A DNA stretch of 64,000 nt, taken from positions 310,001-374,000 of the forward strand of contig NZ_CP084629.1 of assembly GCF_022878925.1 (NCBI RefSeq). The letters run 5' to 3'. Shown here in pieces: positions 26,919 to 35,740 of the stretch. How positions within the stretch are numbered: the first letter of the stretch is position 1; the number at the start of each line of letters is the position of its first letter. The notes under the pieces are model-generated. The model was not told the origin of the DNA, ran no database searches, and saw only the letters and a program-made list of their open reading frames with translations. The position numbers and the translations under genes are program-made. This DNA comes from Caballeronia sp. TF1N1 (GTDB lineage: Bacteria > Pseudomonadota > Gammaproteobacteria > Burkholderiales > Burkholderiaceae).

Positions 26919-27800
26919 TTACTTCGCGACGATCAATTGCGGCGCGGCTAGGTTCTCCACGCCGAGGCCCCACTTCTTGAGCAAGTCCGACTGCGCGCCG
27001 CTCTTCTGAATGGCGACGAGCGCGGCCATCACGGCATCGCGGAAATCAGGCTTGTCTTTCGGCACGCCGATACCCACGAAATACGGCAAGGTCACCGCCG
27101 TCGCTTTTTCGAGCTTGTCCGGATACGCCTTGACGGCCTGATCGACCGTGTTCACGTCGTTGATATACGTATCTGCGCGGCCGGCGAGAATGGCCTGGAT
27201 GCAGTTGGCGTTGTTGTCGTAAAGCTGCACGGTGGCTTCCGGCTTGCCTGCCGCCTTGCATTGCGGCGCGAGCGCCTGAACCAGCGGCACTTCCACGTAG
27301 CCGGTGTTTTCAGCGGCGGTCGTGCCGCACATCGACGTGTTGATGCCGGTAATTTTCTTGGGGTTGCCCTTCGCGACGAGCACGCCGTCGAACACCTTCG
27401 AATACGTGATGAAATCGGCGGCCTTGGCGCGTTCCTCGGTTGCGTAGATGTCGGAGATGACGATGTCGGCCTGACCGCTCTGCAGCGTCGTGAGCAACGC
27501 GGCGAAGGTGACGGGCTTGTACGCCATCGTGAAGCCGAGACACTGCGCGATCATCTCGCCCAAGTCGATATCGAAGCCGACGTACTTGCTCGGATCGTTC
27601 GGATCAAGCGCTTCATAGCCCGGCGTGTGCGGATTGATCGCATTGGTGAGCGTCTTGCCCTTGAACTGTGGATACTTCGCCTGCAACGCGCTGCATTCGG
27701 CGGGCGATGCGGCGTGTGCTTGCCCCGCGAACGCGAACAGCGACGCGCACAAAGCGCCGAGCCACACGCGAGCTAAACGGCCCATGAGATTCCTTTGCAT
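26919..27800 (-). CDS. ABC transporter family-3 solute-binding protein
   Basis: A periplasmic receptor of the polar amino-acid type, about 293 residues. The signal peptide is 'RLARVWLGALCASLFAFAGQAHAA'. The SBP_bac_3 pattern is clear: 'YVGFDIDLGEMIAQCLGF', 'LLTTLQSGQADIVISDIYATEERAKAADFITYSKV' region and 'AGRADTYINDVNTVDQAV'. It heads the operon with the fused permease/ATPase and the amidase. Two starts are possible, ATG 27800 (after GGAG) and ATG 27785 (after AAGGA); the first is used. The frame open to 28001 runs into the operator region and is not used. Confidence 0.88.
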   Translation of the reverse strand: MQRNLMGRLARVWLGALCASLFAFAGQAHAASPAECSALQAKYPQFKGKTLTNAINPHTPGYEALDPNDPSKYVGFDIDLGEMIAQCLGFTMAYKPVTFAALLTTLQSGQADIVISDIYATEERAKAADFITYSKVFDGVLVAKGNPKKITGINTSMCGTTAAENTGYVEVPLVQALAPQCKAAGKPEATVQLYDNNANCIQAILAGRADTYINDVNTVDQAVKAYPDKLEKATAVTLPYFVGIGVPKDKPDFRDAVMAALVAIQKSGAQSDLLKKWGLGVENLAAPQLIVAK

Positions 27801-28101
27801 CGATACGCTCCTGGCGGCTCTTGACCGCTGATGACGATTGACTTGCGATGCCCCGAGCGTAGGTGACCGAAATCCCGCTAACTTGTCTGGCTGCGCACAA
27901 CTGCTGGTCCTCACGTGCACGCTCGTCCAAGAACCGCTTTCGCCGGTACCGCCGTGTCGCGAGCGAGTGCATGCATGCGCCGCGATGGCGCATGCATGCA
28001 CTGTGGTTCGGCACGCCTTGCATCGCGTCGCCGCATGGCCGCGATGGCGCGGGAGTTGCTTTTCGAAAGCGCGTCTTTGCTGCTATTCGTGGAGTTTTAG
28101 C
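27801..28101. other. divergent promoter region of the amide locus
   Basis: This 301-bp interval separates the uptake/amidase operon from the regulator-amidase fusion gene. It contains the large palindrome listed separately. It also has a 13-base direct repeat, GCCGCGATGGCGC, at 27979-27991 (overlapping the centre of the palindrome) and 28038-28050, 59 bp apart. AraC proteins commonly bind spaced direct repeats, so these are candidate half-sites. Promoter elements were not assigned. Confidence 0.5.
27966..28002. promoter_or_regulatory. perfect palindrome, 16-bp arms, candidate operator of the amide locus
   Basis: The arm AGTGCATGCATGCGCC at 27966-27981 is exactly mirrored at 27987-28002, with a 5-base spacer GCGAT. 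It lies 166 bp from the solute-binding-protein start and 100 bp from the fusion-gene start. Position between divergent genes, one of them a regulator, makes an operator the simplest reading. As RNA it would also form a strong hairpin, but no uracil run follows, so a terminator is less likely. Confidence 0.6.
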
Positions 28102-30462
28102 TTGAACCTGTCGCGCTTCACCACCGAGTCGTATCCCGAGTTCGAACGTCGACATGAATGGAAAGCGGCGCTCGCGCGCCTGGGGTGGCACGGCAAGATA
28201 GAAGGCGGCGAACGCGGTCTTCAAGGCACGCTGACATCGCGTGTATCGGCGGGCGGCATCGAGTTCACGACGATCGCCTCGGCCGCGCAGACGCTCGAAC
28301 TGAGCGCCGATCAAAGCGGCAGTCTCATGCTCGTATTGCTGATCGATGGCGACGCCACGCTCGTCGCCGACGGCCTGCGCGAACGCGTGAGCCCGCATGA
28401 CATCGTGTATGCGGCATCGGGACAAAGCGCGTCGCTGATCTTGGCGGGGCGCTTTCGCGCCTTTATCGTGCGTGCGCCGAAGAGCGCGATCAACGCGCGC
28501 TTGCTCTCGCCGCTTTCGTTGCGCGTGGCGCTGCTGCCGGGCGCAACGGGCATGGGCCATATCTTTTCGGGCTTCTTGCGCTCGGTGGTCGAGAGCCTCG
28601 AGACCTTGAGCGCCGATGAATTGCGTCCCACCGAACTCGCGCTCGCGGAAATGCTCGTCGCGTGTCTTGCGGGACAGGAACGCAAGGGCTCGTTCAACGG
28701 ACTCACGCCGTCGCAGGCGGCGCTGTTCTCGCGGCTATGCCGCTTCATCGAAGCGAATCTCGCCGAATCGACCTTGAGCGTCGCCACGCTTGCAAAAGAC
28801 GAGCGCGTGTCGCCACGCTATGTGCAGAAGCTTTTCGAACTCGCCGGACAGAGCTTTTCGACCTATGTGCGCTCACGCCGTCTTGAACGATGCCGCGCGG
28901 AACTGGCCGATCCGCTCTCCGAGAAAGTATCGATTTCGGACATCTGTTTTCGCTGGGGCTTCAACGATCCCGCGCATTTCAGCCGCGTGTTTCGCGAACG
29001 TTACGGCGCGTCGCCGCGCACCTTCAGGCACGAGGCGAGCCTTGAAATAGCGCGTCATCTGGTGCGAAGTCTCTCGCGCGGCTTGCCGGTCAATGCGGCG
29101 AGCCTGATCGCGCAGGCGCGTCAGGATCATGCGGGCGATACGCTCGTCGCCGTGCGTGAAGAACTCGATGCCGTGCATATCGAACCTCGGCTCGGACGCG
29201 ACAAGCCGCGCCATCATCTGCTGCGCGCAACGGCAAATACCGTGCATTGGGGTTATTTCAGCCACGATCTGAAGCCCGTGCTCGAAGTACAAAGTGGCGA
29301 CACCGTGACCGTGGAAGCGCTCACGCAACATGCCGCGGATGATTGGGATCGTATGATCGCGGGCGATCCCGGCGCCGAGAGCGTGTTCCACTGGACCGCC
29401 GAGCGCAAGAACGTGGACCGGCGCGGCGCGGGACCGATGAACGCATCGATCTACGGACGCGGCGCGGGCGAAGGGTTCGGCGTGCATATCTGCACGGGAC
29501 CGATTGCCGTCACGGGCGCGGAGGCGGGGGACGTGCTCGAAGTGCGGATCGTCGATATTCATCCGCGCCGCTGCGCGAACCCGAAATATCATGGCCGCGC
29601 ATTTGGCAGCAACGCCGCCGCGTGGTGGGGCTTTCACTATCGCGAGCTCTTGACCGAGCCCAAGCCTCGCGAAGTCGTGACCATTTACGAGCTTCATACG
29701 GATACCGAACGCGTCGACGAAAGCGCCTATGCGCGCGCCGTCTACAACTATCGCTGGACGCCGCAACGCGATCCGTTCGGCGTGATGCATCCGATCATCG
29801 ATTATCCCGGCGTGCCTGTCGATCATTCGACCGTCGTCGAAAATCACAACGTGCTGAAGAACGTCACCATTCCGGTGCGGCCGCATTTCGGCGTGATCGG
29901 CGTCGCGCCTCGACAGAACGGTCTGATCGATTCGATCCCGCCTTCGGCCTTCGGCGGCAATCTCGACAACTGGCGTGTGGGACCGGGTGCGAGCGTGTTT
30001 CTGCCGGTGGGCGTGGCGGGCGCGCTGCTTTCCATTGGCGACCCGCATGCGTCGCAAGGAGACTCCGAGTTGTGCGGCACGGCTATCGAATGCTCGCTTA
30101 CGGGCGACTTCGAACTGATCCTGCACAAGAAGCACACGCTCGCCTCACAGCCCTTTGCGGACCTCACGTATCCGCTTGTCGAAACCGCCGACGAATGGGT
30201 GCTGCACGGCTTCAGCCACGCCGACTATCTCGCGGAATTCGGCACCAGCGCGCAGAGCGAGGTCTATCAGAAGTCCACGCTCGATCAGGCCATGCGCGAC
30301 GCCTTCATCAAGACGCGCCGCTTTCTCATGTCGACCAAGGGACTGAGCGAAGACGAAGCGATCTCGTTGATGTCGGTGGCCGTGGACTTCGGCGTGACGC
30401 AAGTGGTCGATGGCAACTGGGGCGTGCACGCGATCATCCGCAAGGCGCTTTTCACGGATTAG
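28102..30462 (+). CDS. AraC-type regulator fused to a complete acetamidase/formamidase domain
   Basis: A 786-residue two-part protein. Residues 1-190 resemble the ligand/dimerisation part of AraC-family regulators ('ISDICFRWGFNDPAHFSRVF' at 278-297 belongs to the double HTH spanning about 207-312). A linker of about 55 residues follows, and residues 371-786 are a full FmdA/AmdA amidase: 'NTVHWGYFSHDL', 'GDPGAESVFHWT', 'RRGAGP', 'YPGVPVDH', 'SIPPSAFGGNLDNWR', 'IGDPHASQGDSELCGTAIE'. All blocks shared with the stand-alone amidase (24050-25300) are kept. No stop or frameshift separates the halves. No ATG precedes the HTH; the TTG at 28102 follows GGAG at 7 bp and is used. Likely controls the divergent amide operon, sensing through its amidase domain. 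Confidence 0.88.
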   Translation: MNLSRFTTESYPEFERRHEWKAALARLGWHGKIEGGERGLQGTLTSRVSAGGIEFTTIASAAQTLELSADQSGSLMLVLLIDGDATLVADGLRERVSPHDIVYAASGQSASLILAGRFRAFIVRAPKSAINARLLSPLSLRVALLPGATGMGHIFSGFLRSVVESLETLSADELRPTELALAEMLVACLAGQERKGSFNGLTPSQAALFSRLCRFIEANLAESTLSVATLAKDERVSPRYVQKLFELAGQSFSTYVRSRRLERCRAELADPLSEKVSISDICFRWGFNDPAHFSRVFRERYGASPRTFRHEASLEIARHLVRSLSRGLPVNAASLIAQARQDHAGDTLVAVREELDAVHIEPRLGRDKPRHHLLRATANTVHWGYFSHDLKPVLEVQSGDTVTVEALTQHAADDWDRMIAGDPGAESVFHWTAERKNVDRRGAGPMNASIYGRGAGEGFGVHICTGPIAVTGAEAGDVLEVRIVDIHPRRCANPKYHGRAFGSNAAAWWGFHYRELLTEPKPREVVTIYELHTDTERVDESAYARAVYNYRWTPQRDPFGVMHPIIDYPGVPVDHSTVVENHNVLKNVTIPVRPHFGVIGVAPRQNGLIDSIPPSAFGGNLDNWRVGPGASVFLPVGVAGALLSIGDPHASQGDSELCGTAIECSLTGDFELILHKKHTLASQPFADLTYPLVETADEWVLHGFSHADYLAEFGTSAQSEVYQKSTLDQAMRDAFIKTRRFLMSTKGLSEDEAISLMSVAVDFGVTQVVDGNWGVHAIIRKALFTD

Positions 30463-30485
30463 CGCTTATATATGGAGCGCCATCG

Positions 30486-31391
30486 TTACTGAACCGCCTC
30501 GGGCTCCTCGATCGCCCGCGTCAACAATTCGACGAACGCCACCACCGCTTGCGGCAAGGTGCGTCCCGCCATCGTCTGAATCTGCAAGGTGCGCTGATGC
30601 AGTTCGGGATTGCTGATGGGCACGGCCGCCATATCGTCACGCTGCAAACGGCTGCGCACGGTGAGGTAGCCGGTCAGCGTGATGGCGTCGGTGCGTTGCA
30701 CGAAACTCTGCAAGGCCATGTGATAGTTCGCGATGAACACCGGCTCGAAGACGAGCCCTTCGAGACTGCACGAGATATCGAATAACTGACGCAGCGTCAC
30801 GCCCTGATTGTGCATGGCCATCGGCCATTCGTGGAGATCGGCGAGCGAAACCGACTCGCGTTTCGCCAGCGGATGACCACCGCGCATCAATGCGAACACC
30901 GGCGCGCGCTGCGCATAATGCACGTGCACGTCCTTCTCGGGCGCGACGCTGAAGCACACCGCGACATCGTGCGTGCCTTCTCGCACGCGCTGTGTGGCGA
31001 CCGATGGCGGCGAGACATCGAGTTGAAACTGCGCACGCGGATGCGTCTCCAGAAACCGCGCAAAGGCTTGCGGCAAGAAATCCGGCGCCACGCCTTCGGA
31101 CGCGGCGACGCGTATCGTCACGCGGCCGCCCGCGCTCAAATCGCGTATTTCATCGATCACGCGCTCGTTTTCCAGATGACTGCGGCGCGCATGATTGGCG
31201 AGCAAGCGCCCGGCATCGGTCAAGACCATGCCGCGCGGACGCCGTTCGAATAGCGGTGTGCCCATCTGCTCTTCGAGCTTCGCCATCTGCCTGCTCAATG
31301 CCGATACCGCCACGAACAGCCGCTCCGATGCCTTGCTAAGCGAGCCGCTTCGCGCGATTTCGAGGAAGTAACGCAACGCCGTCTCGTCCAT
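30486..31391 (-). CDS. LysR-family transcriptional regulator
   Basis: A 301-residue LysR regulator. The winged HTH is at residues 1-60 ('ALRYFLEIARSGSLSKASERLFVAVSALSRQMAKLE'), and a periplasmic-binding-protein-like co-inducer domain covers about 90-295. It diverges from the M20 peptidase gene, and a TTGCC-N5-GGCAA site in the 128-bp gap fits the LysR T-N11-A rule, so it probably controls the peptidase/MFS/hydrolase operon. The ATG follows AAGGCGGAA. The inducer is unknown. Confidence 0.88.
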   Translation of the reverse strand: MDETALRYFLEIARSGSLSKASERLFVAVSALSRQMAKLEEQMGTPLFERRPRGMVLTDAGRLLANHARRSHLENERVIDEIRDLSAGGRVTIRVAASEGVAPDFLPQAFARFLETHPRAQFQLDVSPPSVATQRVREGTHDVAVCFSVAPEKDVHVHYAQRAPVFALMRGGHPLAKRESVSLADLHEWPMAMHNQGVTLRQLFDISCSLEGLVFEPVFIANYHMALQSFVQRTDAITLTGYLTVRSRLQRDDMAAVPISNPELHQRTLQIQTMAGRTLPQAVVAFVELLTRAIEEPEAVQ

Positions 31392-31428
31392 TTCCGCCTT
31401 CTCGTTCCGCTTCGGGATAACCCTCGAT

Positions 31429-31443
31429 TTGCCTTTTGGGCAA
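31429..31443. promoter_or_regulatory. LysR-type box between divergent regulator and peptidase genes
   Basis: TTGCC-N5-GGCAA forms a 5-bp inverted repeat containing T-N11-A. It lies 38 bp from the LysR start and 77 bp from the peptidase start. Candidate recognition site for the adjacent LysR protein. Confidence 0.45.
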
Positions 31444-31519
31444 GGGTTCTTGAGAAATATTGTAATTGTCCAGAAATATCGGCGGCGGCAGCATGGGTCA
31501 CGATTAAAGGGAGAACGAC

Positions 31520-32941
31520 GTGACCCGCGATACCGCCATCCAGCTTGCCACTCAGTGTTATGAGTCCGGCGCGTTCCTCGAAGACCTGCAGCGACGCGTC
31601 GGTCGGCGCACCGATAGTCAGGAAGCCGACAGCGGCGCTCGCCTCTTCGCTTACCTCGAAGAAGAACTTTCGCCCACGCTCGAGGAATGGGGCTTCGCGT
31701 GCCGCATCGTCGAGAATCCGGTGGCGGGCGCGGGGCCGTTCCTCATCGCGCATCGCCATGAAGCCGCGGACTTGCCGACGGTGCTCGGCTACGGTCACGG
31801 CGATGTCGTACGCGGCTACGACGCGCAATGGTCCGAAGGCCGGTCGCCGTGGCGCGTGACGGTGGAAGGCGAACGCTGGTACGGCCGCGGCACCGCCGAC
31901 AACAAGGGCCAGCACAGCATCAATCTCGCGGCGCTGAAGGCCGTGCTCGACGCGCGCGAGGGCAAGCTCGGCTTCAATCTGAAGCTGCTGTTCGAGACCG
32001 GCGAGGAAGTCGGTTCACCCGGCCTGCATGCGGTGTGTCTCAAGTTGCGCGATGAACTCGCGGCGGACGTGTTGATTGCATCCGACGGACCGCGCCTCGC
32101 CGCCAACCGCCCGACGCTCTTTCTCGGATCGCGCGGCGTCATCAATTTCCGTCTCGATGTGAAGCTGCGCGATGGCGCGCATCATTCGGGCAACTGGGGC
32201 GGCCTCTTGCGCAATCCGGCCGTGGTGCTGGCAAACGCCATTGCATCCATGGTCGATGAGAACGGCAAGATCGTCATCGAAGGATTGCGGCCGCCGCCGG
32301 TGCCGGAATCGGTGCGGCGCGCGCTGGAGGGGATCGTCGTGGGTGGCAATCCCGGCGAACCGGAAGTCGATGCCGACTATGGCGAGCCGGGTCTCACGCC
32401 CGCCGAGCGCGTGTTCGGCTGGAACAATATCGAAGTGCTGGCGTTTCGCGCGGGCAATCCCGAGAAGCCCGTCAACGCCATTCCGCCGCATGCGTTCGCG
32501 CACATGCAGATTCGCTTCGTCGTCGGCACGAACTGGCGCGAGCTTGCCAGAATCGTGCGTGACCACCTCGATGCGCACGGTTTCACCATGGTCGACATCG
32601 AAGTGGAACGCGGCATGCCCGCCACGCGCGTCGATCCTGACAACGCGTGGGTGCAGTGGTCGATCCGTTCGCTGACGCAGACGACTGGCAGCGCGCCCGT
32701 GCTCTTGCCGAACCTCGGCGGCACGCTCCCCAACGATGTATTCGCCGATGTGCTTGGCATGCCGACCATCTGGGTGCCGCATTCGTATCCCGGATGCTCG
32801 CAGCATGCGCCGGACGAACACATGCTCGCGCCGGTGGTGCGCGAAGGCTTGCGCATCATGGCGGGTCTTTACTGGGACCTCGGCGCGCGCGATGGCAACG
32901 TAGCGCCTCGGTCGAACGGAGAAGCACGCCATGAGCACTGA
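31520..32941 (+). CDS. M20-family metallopeptidase
   Basis: A 473-residue zinc peptidase/amidohydrolase of the ArgE/DapE/carboxypeptidase G2 group. Metal and catalytic motifs are visible: 'GYGHGDVV' (His ligand and Asp), 'GRGTADNKGQH' (bridging Asp), 'FETGEEVGSPGL' (general base Glu and ligand Glu) and a late histidine in 'PHSYPGCSQHAPDEH'. A dimerisation insert lies at about 210-330. The start is a GTG after GGGAGAA. It overlaps the MFS gene by 11 bp. Cytoplasmic; the substrate is probably an N-acyl amino acid or small peptide brought in by the MFS carrier. Confidence 0.9.
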   Translation: MTRDTAIQLATQCYESGAFLEDLQRRVGRRTDSQEADSGARLFAYLEEELSPTLEEWGFACRIVENPVAGAGPFLIAHRHEAADLPTVLGYGHGDVVRGYDAQWSEGRSPWRVTVEGERWYGRGTADNKGQHSINLAALKAVLDAREGKLGFNLKLLFETGEEVGSPGLHAVCLKLRDELAADVLIASDGPRLAANRPTLFLGSRGVINFRLDVKLRDGAHHSGNWGGLLRNPAVVLANAIASMVDENGKIVIEGLRPPPVPESVRRALEGIVVGGNPGEPEVDADYGEPGLTPAERVFGWNNIEVLAFRAGNPEKPVNAIPPHAFAHMQIRFVVGTNWRELARIVRDHLDAHGFTMVDIEVERGMPATRVDPDNAWVQWSIRSLTQTTGSAPVLLPNLGGTLPNDVFADVLGMPTIWVPHSYPGCSQHAPDEHMLAPVVREGLRIMAGLYWDLGARDGNVAPRSNGEARHEH

Positions 32942-34223
32942 TTCCGTCACGATATCCCCCGCGCGCGATGAGCCGGCGAAGCATCGCAACGTGGCGCGTC
33001 TGATCGTCGCCACGTCTATCGGCAATGCGCTCGAGTTTTACGATCTCGTCGTCTATGGCTACTTCGCAGGCGTATTGTCGAAGCTGTTTTTTCCCACGCA
33101 GGATCACACCGTCTCGCTGCTGCTCACCCTCGGCACCTTCGCGCTGTCGTATCTCGCGCGGCCCGTCGGTGCGCTCGTGCTCGGCTCGTATAGCGACCGG
33201 CATGGCCGCAAGGCATCGCTTACGCTGTCCATCGCGATGATGACCGTCGGCACGGCCATGGTCGCGCTCATGCCTTCGTATGCAAGCATCGGCATTGCGG
33301 CGCCCATTCTGATCTTCTTGTCGCGTTTGTTGCAGGGCTTTTCGGCGGGCGGCGAGTTCGGCAGTTCGACGGCATTTCTCGTCGAACATGCGCCCGAGCG
33401 CAGCGGCTTCATGTCGAGCTGGCAGTTTTCGAGTCAAGGCGCGAGCACGCTGCTCGCGTCGCTCTTTGGTGCCGTGCTGACGAGCACGCTCACGCCTGCG
33501 CAGCTCGAAGGCTGGGGATGGCGCATTCCGTTTCTCTTCGGCGTGTTGATCGGACCGATCGGGCTGTATATTCGCCGACGCATGGACGAAACGCCGGAGT
33601 TCGAGCAGGCCGAGAAAGTGGCGTCGCCCGTGCGCGAGTTGCTCAAGACGCAGAAGGAACGCTTGCTCATCTCCATTGGCTCGCTCGTGCTCACGACCAC
33701 GGCCAACTACATGCTGCTTTATATGCCGACGTACGCGACGCGGCAGTTGGGCTTGTCGCCGTCGTCGGGCTTCATCGCCACGTTGACGGCGGGCTTCATC
33801 ATGATGGTGCTCGTGCCGGTCGTGGGACACCTGTCGGACAAGTTCGGGCGCATTCGCATCATGCAGGTGACTGGCGTCGTGTTCTTTCTGACGGTTTATC
33901 CGGCGTTCATGCTCATGAATGCGCATCCTTCGCTCCCGACCTTGCTCGCCGCGGTGATCTGGGTCGCGTTACTCAAGGCCACCTACTTCGCGCCGATTCC
34001 GGCATTGATGGCCGAGCTCTTTCCGACCGCCACGCGCACCACGGGCATGGCCTTCGGCTACAACATCGGCACGACCATTTTCGGCGGCTTCACGCCGCTC
34101 GCGGTGGCTTCGTTGATCGCGGTCACGGGCAACAACCTTGCGCCGGGACTGTATCTGATGATCGCTGCGGTCGTGAGCCTCTTTACGCTCGTGTGGGCGC
34201 GCATGCGGATCAAGTTGCGCTAA
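32931..34223 (+). CDS. MFS transporter, metabolite:H+ symporter (MHS) type
   Basis: A 430-residue, twelve-helix proton symporter. 'SIGNALEFYDLVVYGYFAGVLSKLFFP' near residues 28-55 and 'RPVGALVLGSYSDRHGRKASL' (the MFS loop 2-3 motif) are typical of the ProP/CitA/KgtP branch, which imports small organic acids and zwitterions. It overlaps the peptidase gene upstream and is followed after 23 bp by a serine hydrolase gene. This suggests uptake of a compound that the two hydrolases cleave. Confidence 0.9.
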   Translation: MSTDSVTISPARDEPAKHRNVARLIVATSIGNALEFYDLVVYGYFAGVLSKLFFPTQDHTVSLLLTLGTFALSYLARPVGALVLGSYSDRHGRKASLTLSIAMMTVGTAMVALMPSYASIGIAAPILIFLSRLLQGFSAGGEFGSSTAFLVEHAPERSGFMSSWQFSSQGASTLLASLFGAVLTSTLTPAQLEGWGWRIPFLFGVLIGPIGLYIRRRMDETPEFEQAEKVASPVRELLKTQKERLLISIGSLVLTTTANYMLLYMPTYATRQLGLSPSSGFIATLTAGFIMMVLVPVVGHLSDKFGRIRIMQVTGVVFFLTVYPAFMLMNAHPSLPTLLAAVIWVALLKATYFAPIPALMAELFPTATRTTGMAFGYNIGTTIFGGFTPLAVASLIAVTGNNLAPGLYLMIAAVVSLFTLVWARMRIKLR

Positions 34224-34246
34224 AGCCTTTGCCAGGAACTTTGAAA

Positions 34247-35302
34247 ATGAACGAGACATTGAAGCGTGCGATTCAGTTTTCCATCGATCATGAATCGAAG
34301 TGGGACCGGAACGTCGATGGCAACTGGGGCGTGCATATCAACGATCCCGCGCCGTGGAACAAGCTGCTTGGACCCGTACACGATCGCGGTCCGGTGTCGG
34401 GCGCGATTGCGCTCGATGGCCGCGTGATCACCACGTGGGGCGAGCCGGATCGCGCGGACCTTACCTTCAGCATTGCGAAGACGTACCTCGCCTTGCTTGC
34501 GGGCGTGGCGCACGACCGCGGCTTGCTGCCCGATGTCGATGAACCCGTGCGCGAGCGCGTGCCCGGTATCGGCTTCGACGACGCGCATAACGCCCCGGTT
34601 ACGTGGGCGCAACTGCTGCAGCAGACGAGCGAATGGCAAGGTGCGTGCTTCGGGCTTTCGGATCAGGCGGATCATTATCGCGCGGTGACATTTGGCGAGC
34701 CGCCCGCGGGCAAGAAAGGCGACTTGCGGCCGTTGCAGATGCCTGGCACCTTTTGGGAATACAACGACGTGCGGATCAACCAGTTATCGCTTGCGTTAAT
34801 GCATCTGTTTCGTCGGCCACTCCCCGAAGTGTTTCGTGAAGCGATTGCCGAGCCCTGCGGCATGAGCGATGGTTGGCAATGGGTGGGTTACGACCATGCG
34901 TGGACCGAGATCGATGGACGGCGCATGCAGTCCGTTCCCGGAGGGACGCATTGGGGCGGCGGCATGTCGGTCAGTGCGAACGACCAGTTGAAGATCGCGC
35001 GGATGTTGCTGGACGAAGGTCTGGTTTCCGGGCGGCGGGTGCTGTCCCGCGAGTGGATCGAGAAAATGCGCACGCCTTGTGATATCGCGCCGTTTTATGG
35101 GTTTCTTGTGTGGCTCAATACGGGGCGAAAGATGTTTCCCTCGGTGCCGGAGTCGAGCTATTTTGGCGTGGGTGCGGGAAGTTCGTTCATGTGGATCGAA
35201 CCTTCCACGCGGCTGGCGGTTATCGTGAGGTGGCTGGATTCGGCGTTTGCCGGGGAGTTTTTTGGGTTGGTGTTCGATGGCGTCAAGAGGATGACGCGTT
35301 GA
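34247..35302 (+). CDS. serine hydrolase, beta-lactamase/class C (PBP4*-like) family
   Basis: A 351-residue enzyme without a signal peptide, so probably cytoplasmic. The SxxK motif is 'SIAK' in 'LTFSIAKTYLALLAG' (about residue 77), the tyrosine motif is 'YNDVRINQL' (YxN-like), and the third motif is replaced by 'HWGGGMSVSANDQLKIA', as in esterase members of the family. It closes the M20/MFS operon. Role could be hydrolysis of an ester or amide of the imported compound; true beta-lactamase activity is unlikely for a cytoplasmic member. Confidence 0.82.
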   Translation: MNETLKRAIQFSIDHESKWDRNVDGNWGVHINDPAPWNKLLGPVHDRGPVSGAIALDGRVITTWGEPDRADLTFSIAKTYLALLAGVAHDRGLLPDVDEPVRERVPGIGFDDAHNAPVTWAQLLQQTSEWQGACFGLSDQADHYRAVTFGEPPAGKKGDLRPLQMPGTFWEYNDVRINQLSLALMHLFRRPLPEVFREAIAEPCGMSDGWQWVGYDHAWTEIDGRRMQSVPGGTHWGGGMSVSANDQLKIARMLLDEGLVSGRRVLSREWIEKMRTPCDIAPFYGFLVWLNTGRKMFPSVPESSYFGVGAGSSFMWIEPSTRLAVIVRWLDSAFAGEFFGLVFDGVKRMTR

Positions 35303-35740
35303 AAGCTTGAGCTTCTTTCCGGCCGACACGACAAGTTGGCCGTCCTCTCATTTCGGGCTTTCGATAAATCTCCCAAGCGCGTACCTAGCGTGCACTAAAA
35401 AGGCCCCTGAATCGCCTCTGCTAAATGCCCCACATCGCAACATCAGCAATTCCGACCGAGTAGAACTTCCCGCAATTTCGACCCTTTATTTAAGCGCTCA
35501 AACGCAATGTGTCCGAGTACACATACGCGAGTATTTCCATTCGTGCGATGAACGTTCGACGCTGATTTGACCTGCTAAGCTTTCTTTCAATGGCATGACC
35601 AATACGCGAACGCGAAGCGGCTCGATCACGCTTCCCGGCACGTACGTCATTGGCCATTCGAACGGCGGGTCAGAGCCATAGAGCTCGATACGGGGATCAT
35701 CAAAGTGTGGACAAGGTCAAGTTCGGCAGGTCACGAAACG
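35303..35740. other. 438-bp interval without a recognisable gene
   Basis: The stretch between the serine hydrolase and the SCO gene is less GC-rich than its neighbours. Its short open frames do not look coding. It should hold the promoter of the SCO/oxidase/cytochrome genes. No repeat or RNA motif was recognised. Confidence 0.5.

Noticed and set aside
27966..28002. Reading the large palindrome as an intrinsic terminator
   Set aside because: No uracil run on either strand, and it lies upstream of both flanking genes rather than after one.
27838..28101. Longer N-terminus for the regulator-amidase fusion, starting at the first codon of the open frame
   Set aside because: It would translate straight through the divergent promoter region and palindrome, has no ribosome site and adds low-complexity residues; the TTG at 28102 has GGAG at ideal spacing.
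35303..35740. Possible promoter with TTGACC near 35567
   Set aside because: No acceptable -10 hexamer at 16-18 bp, so it was not annotated.
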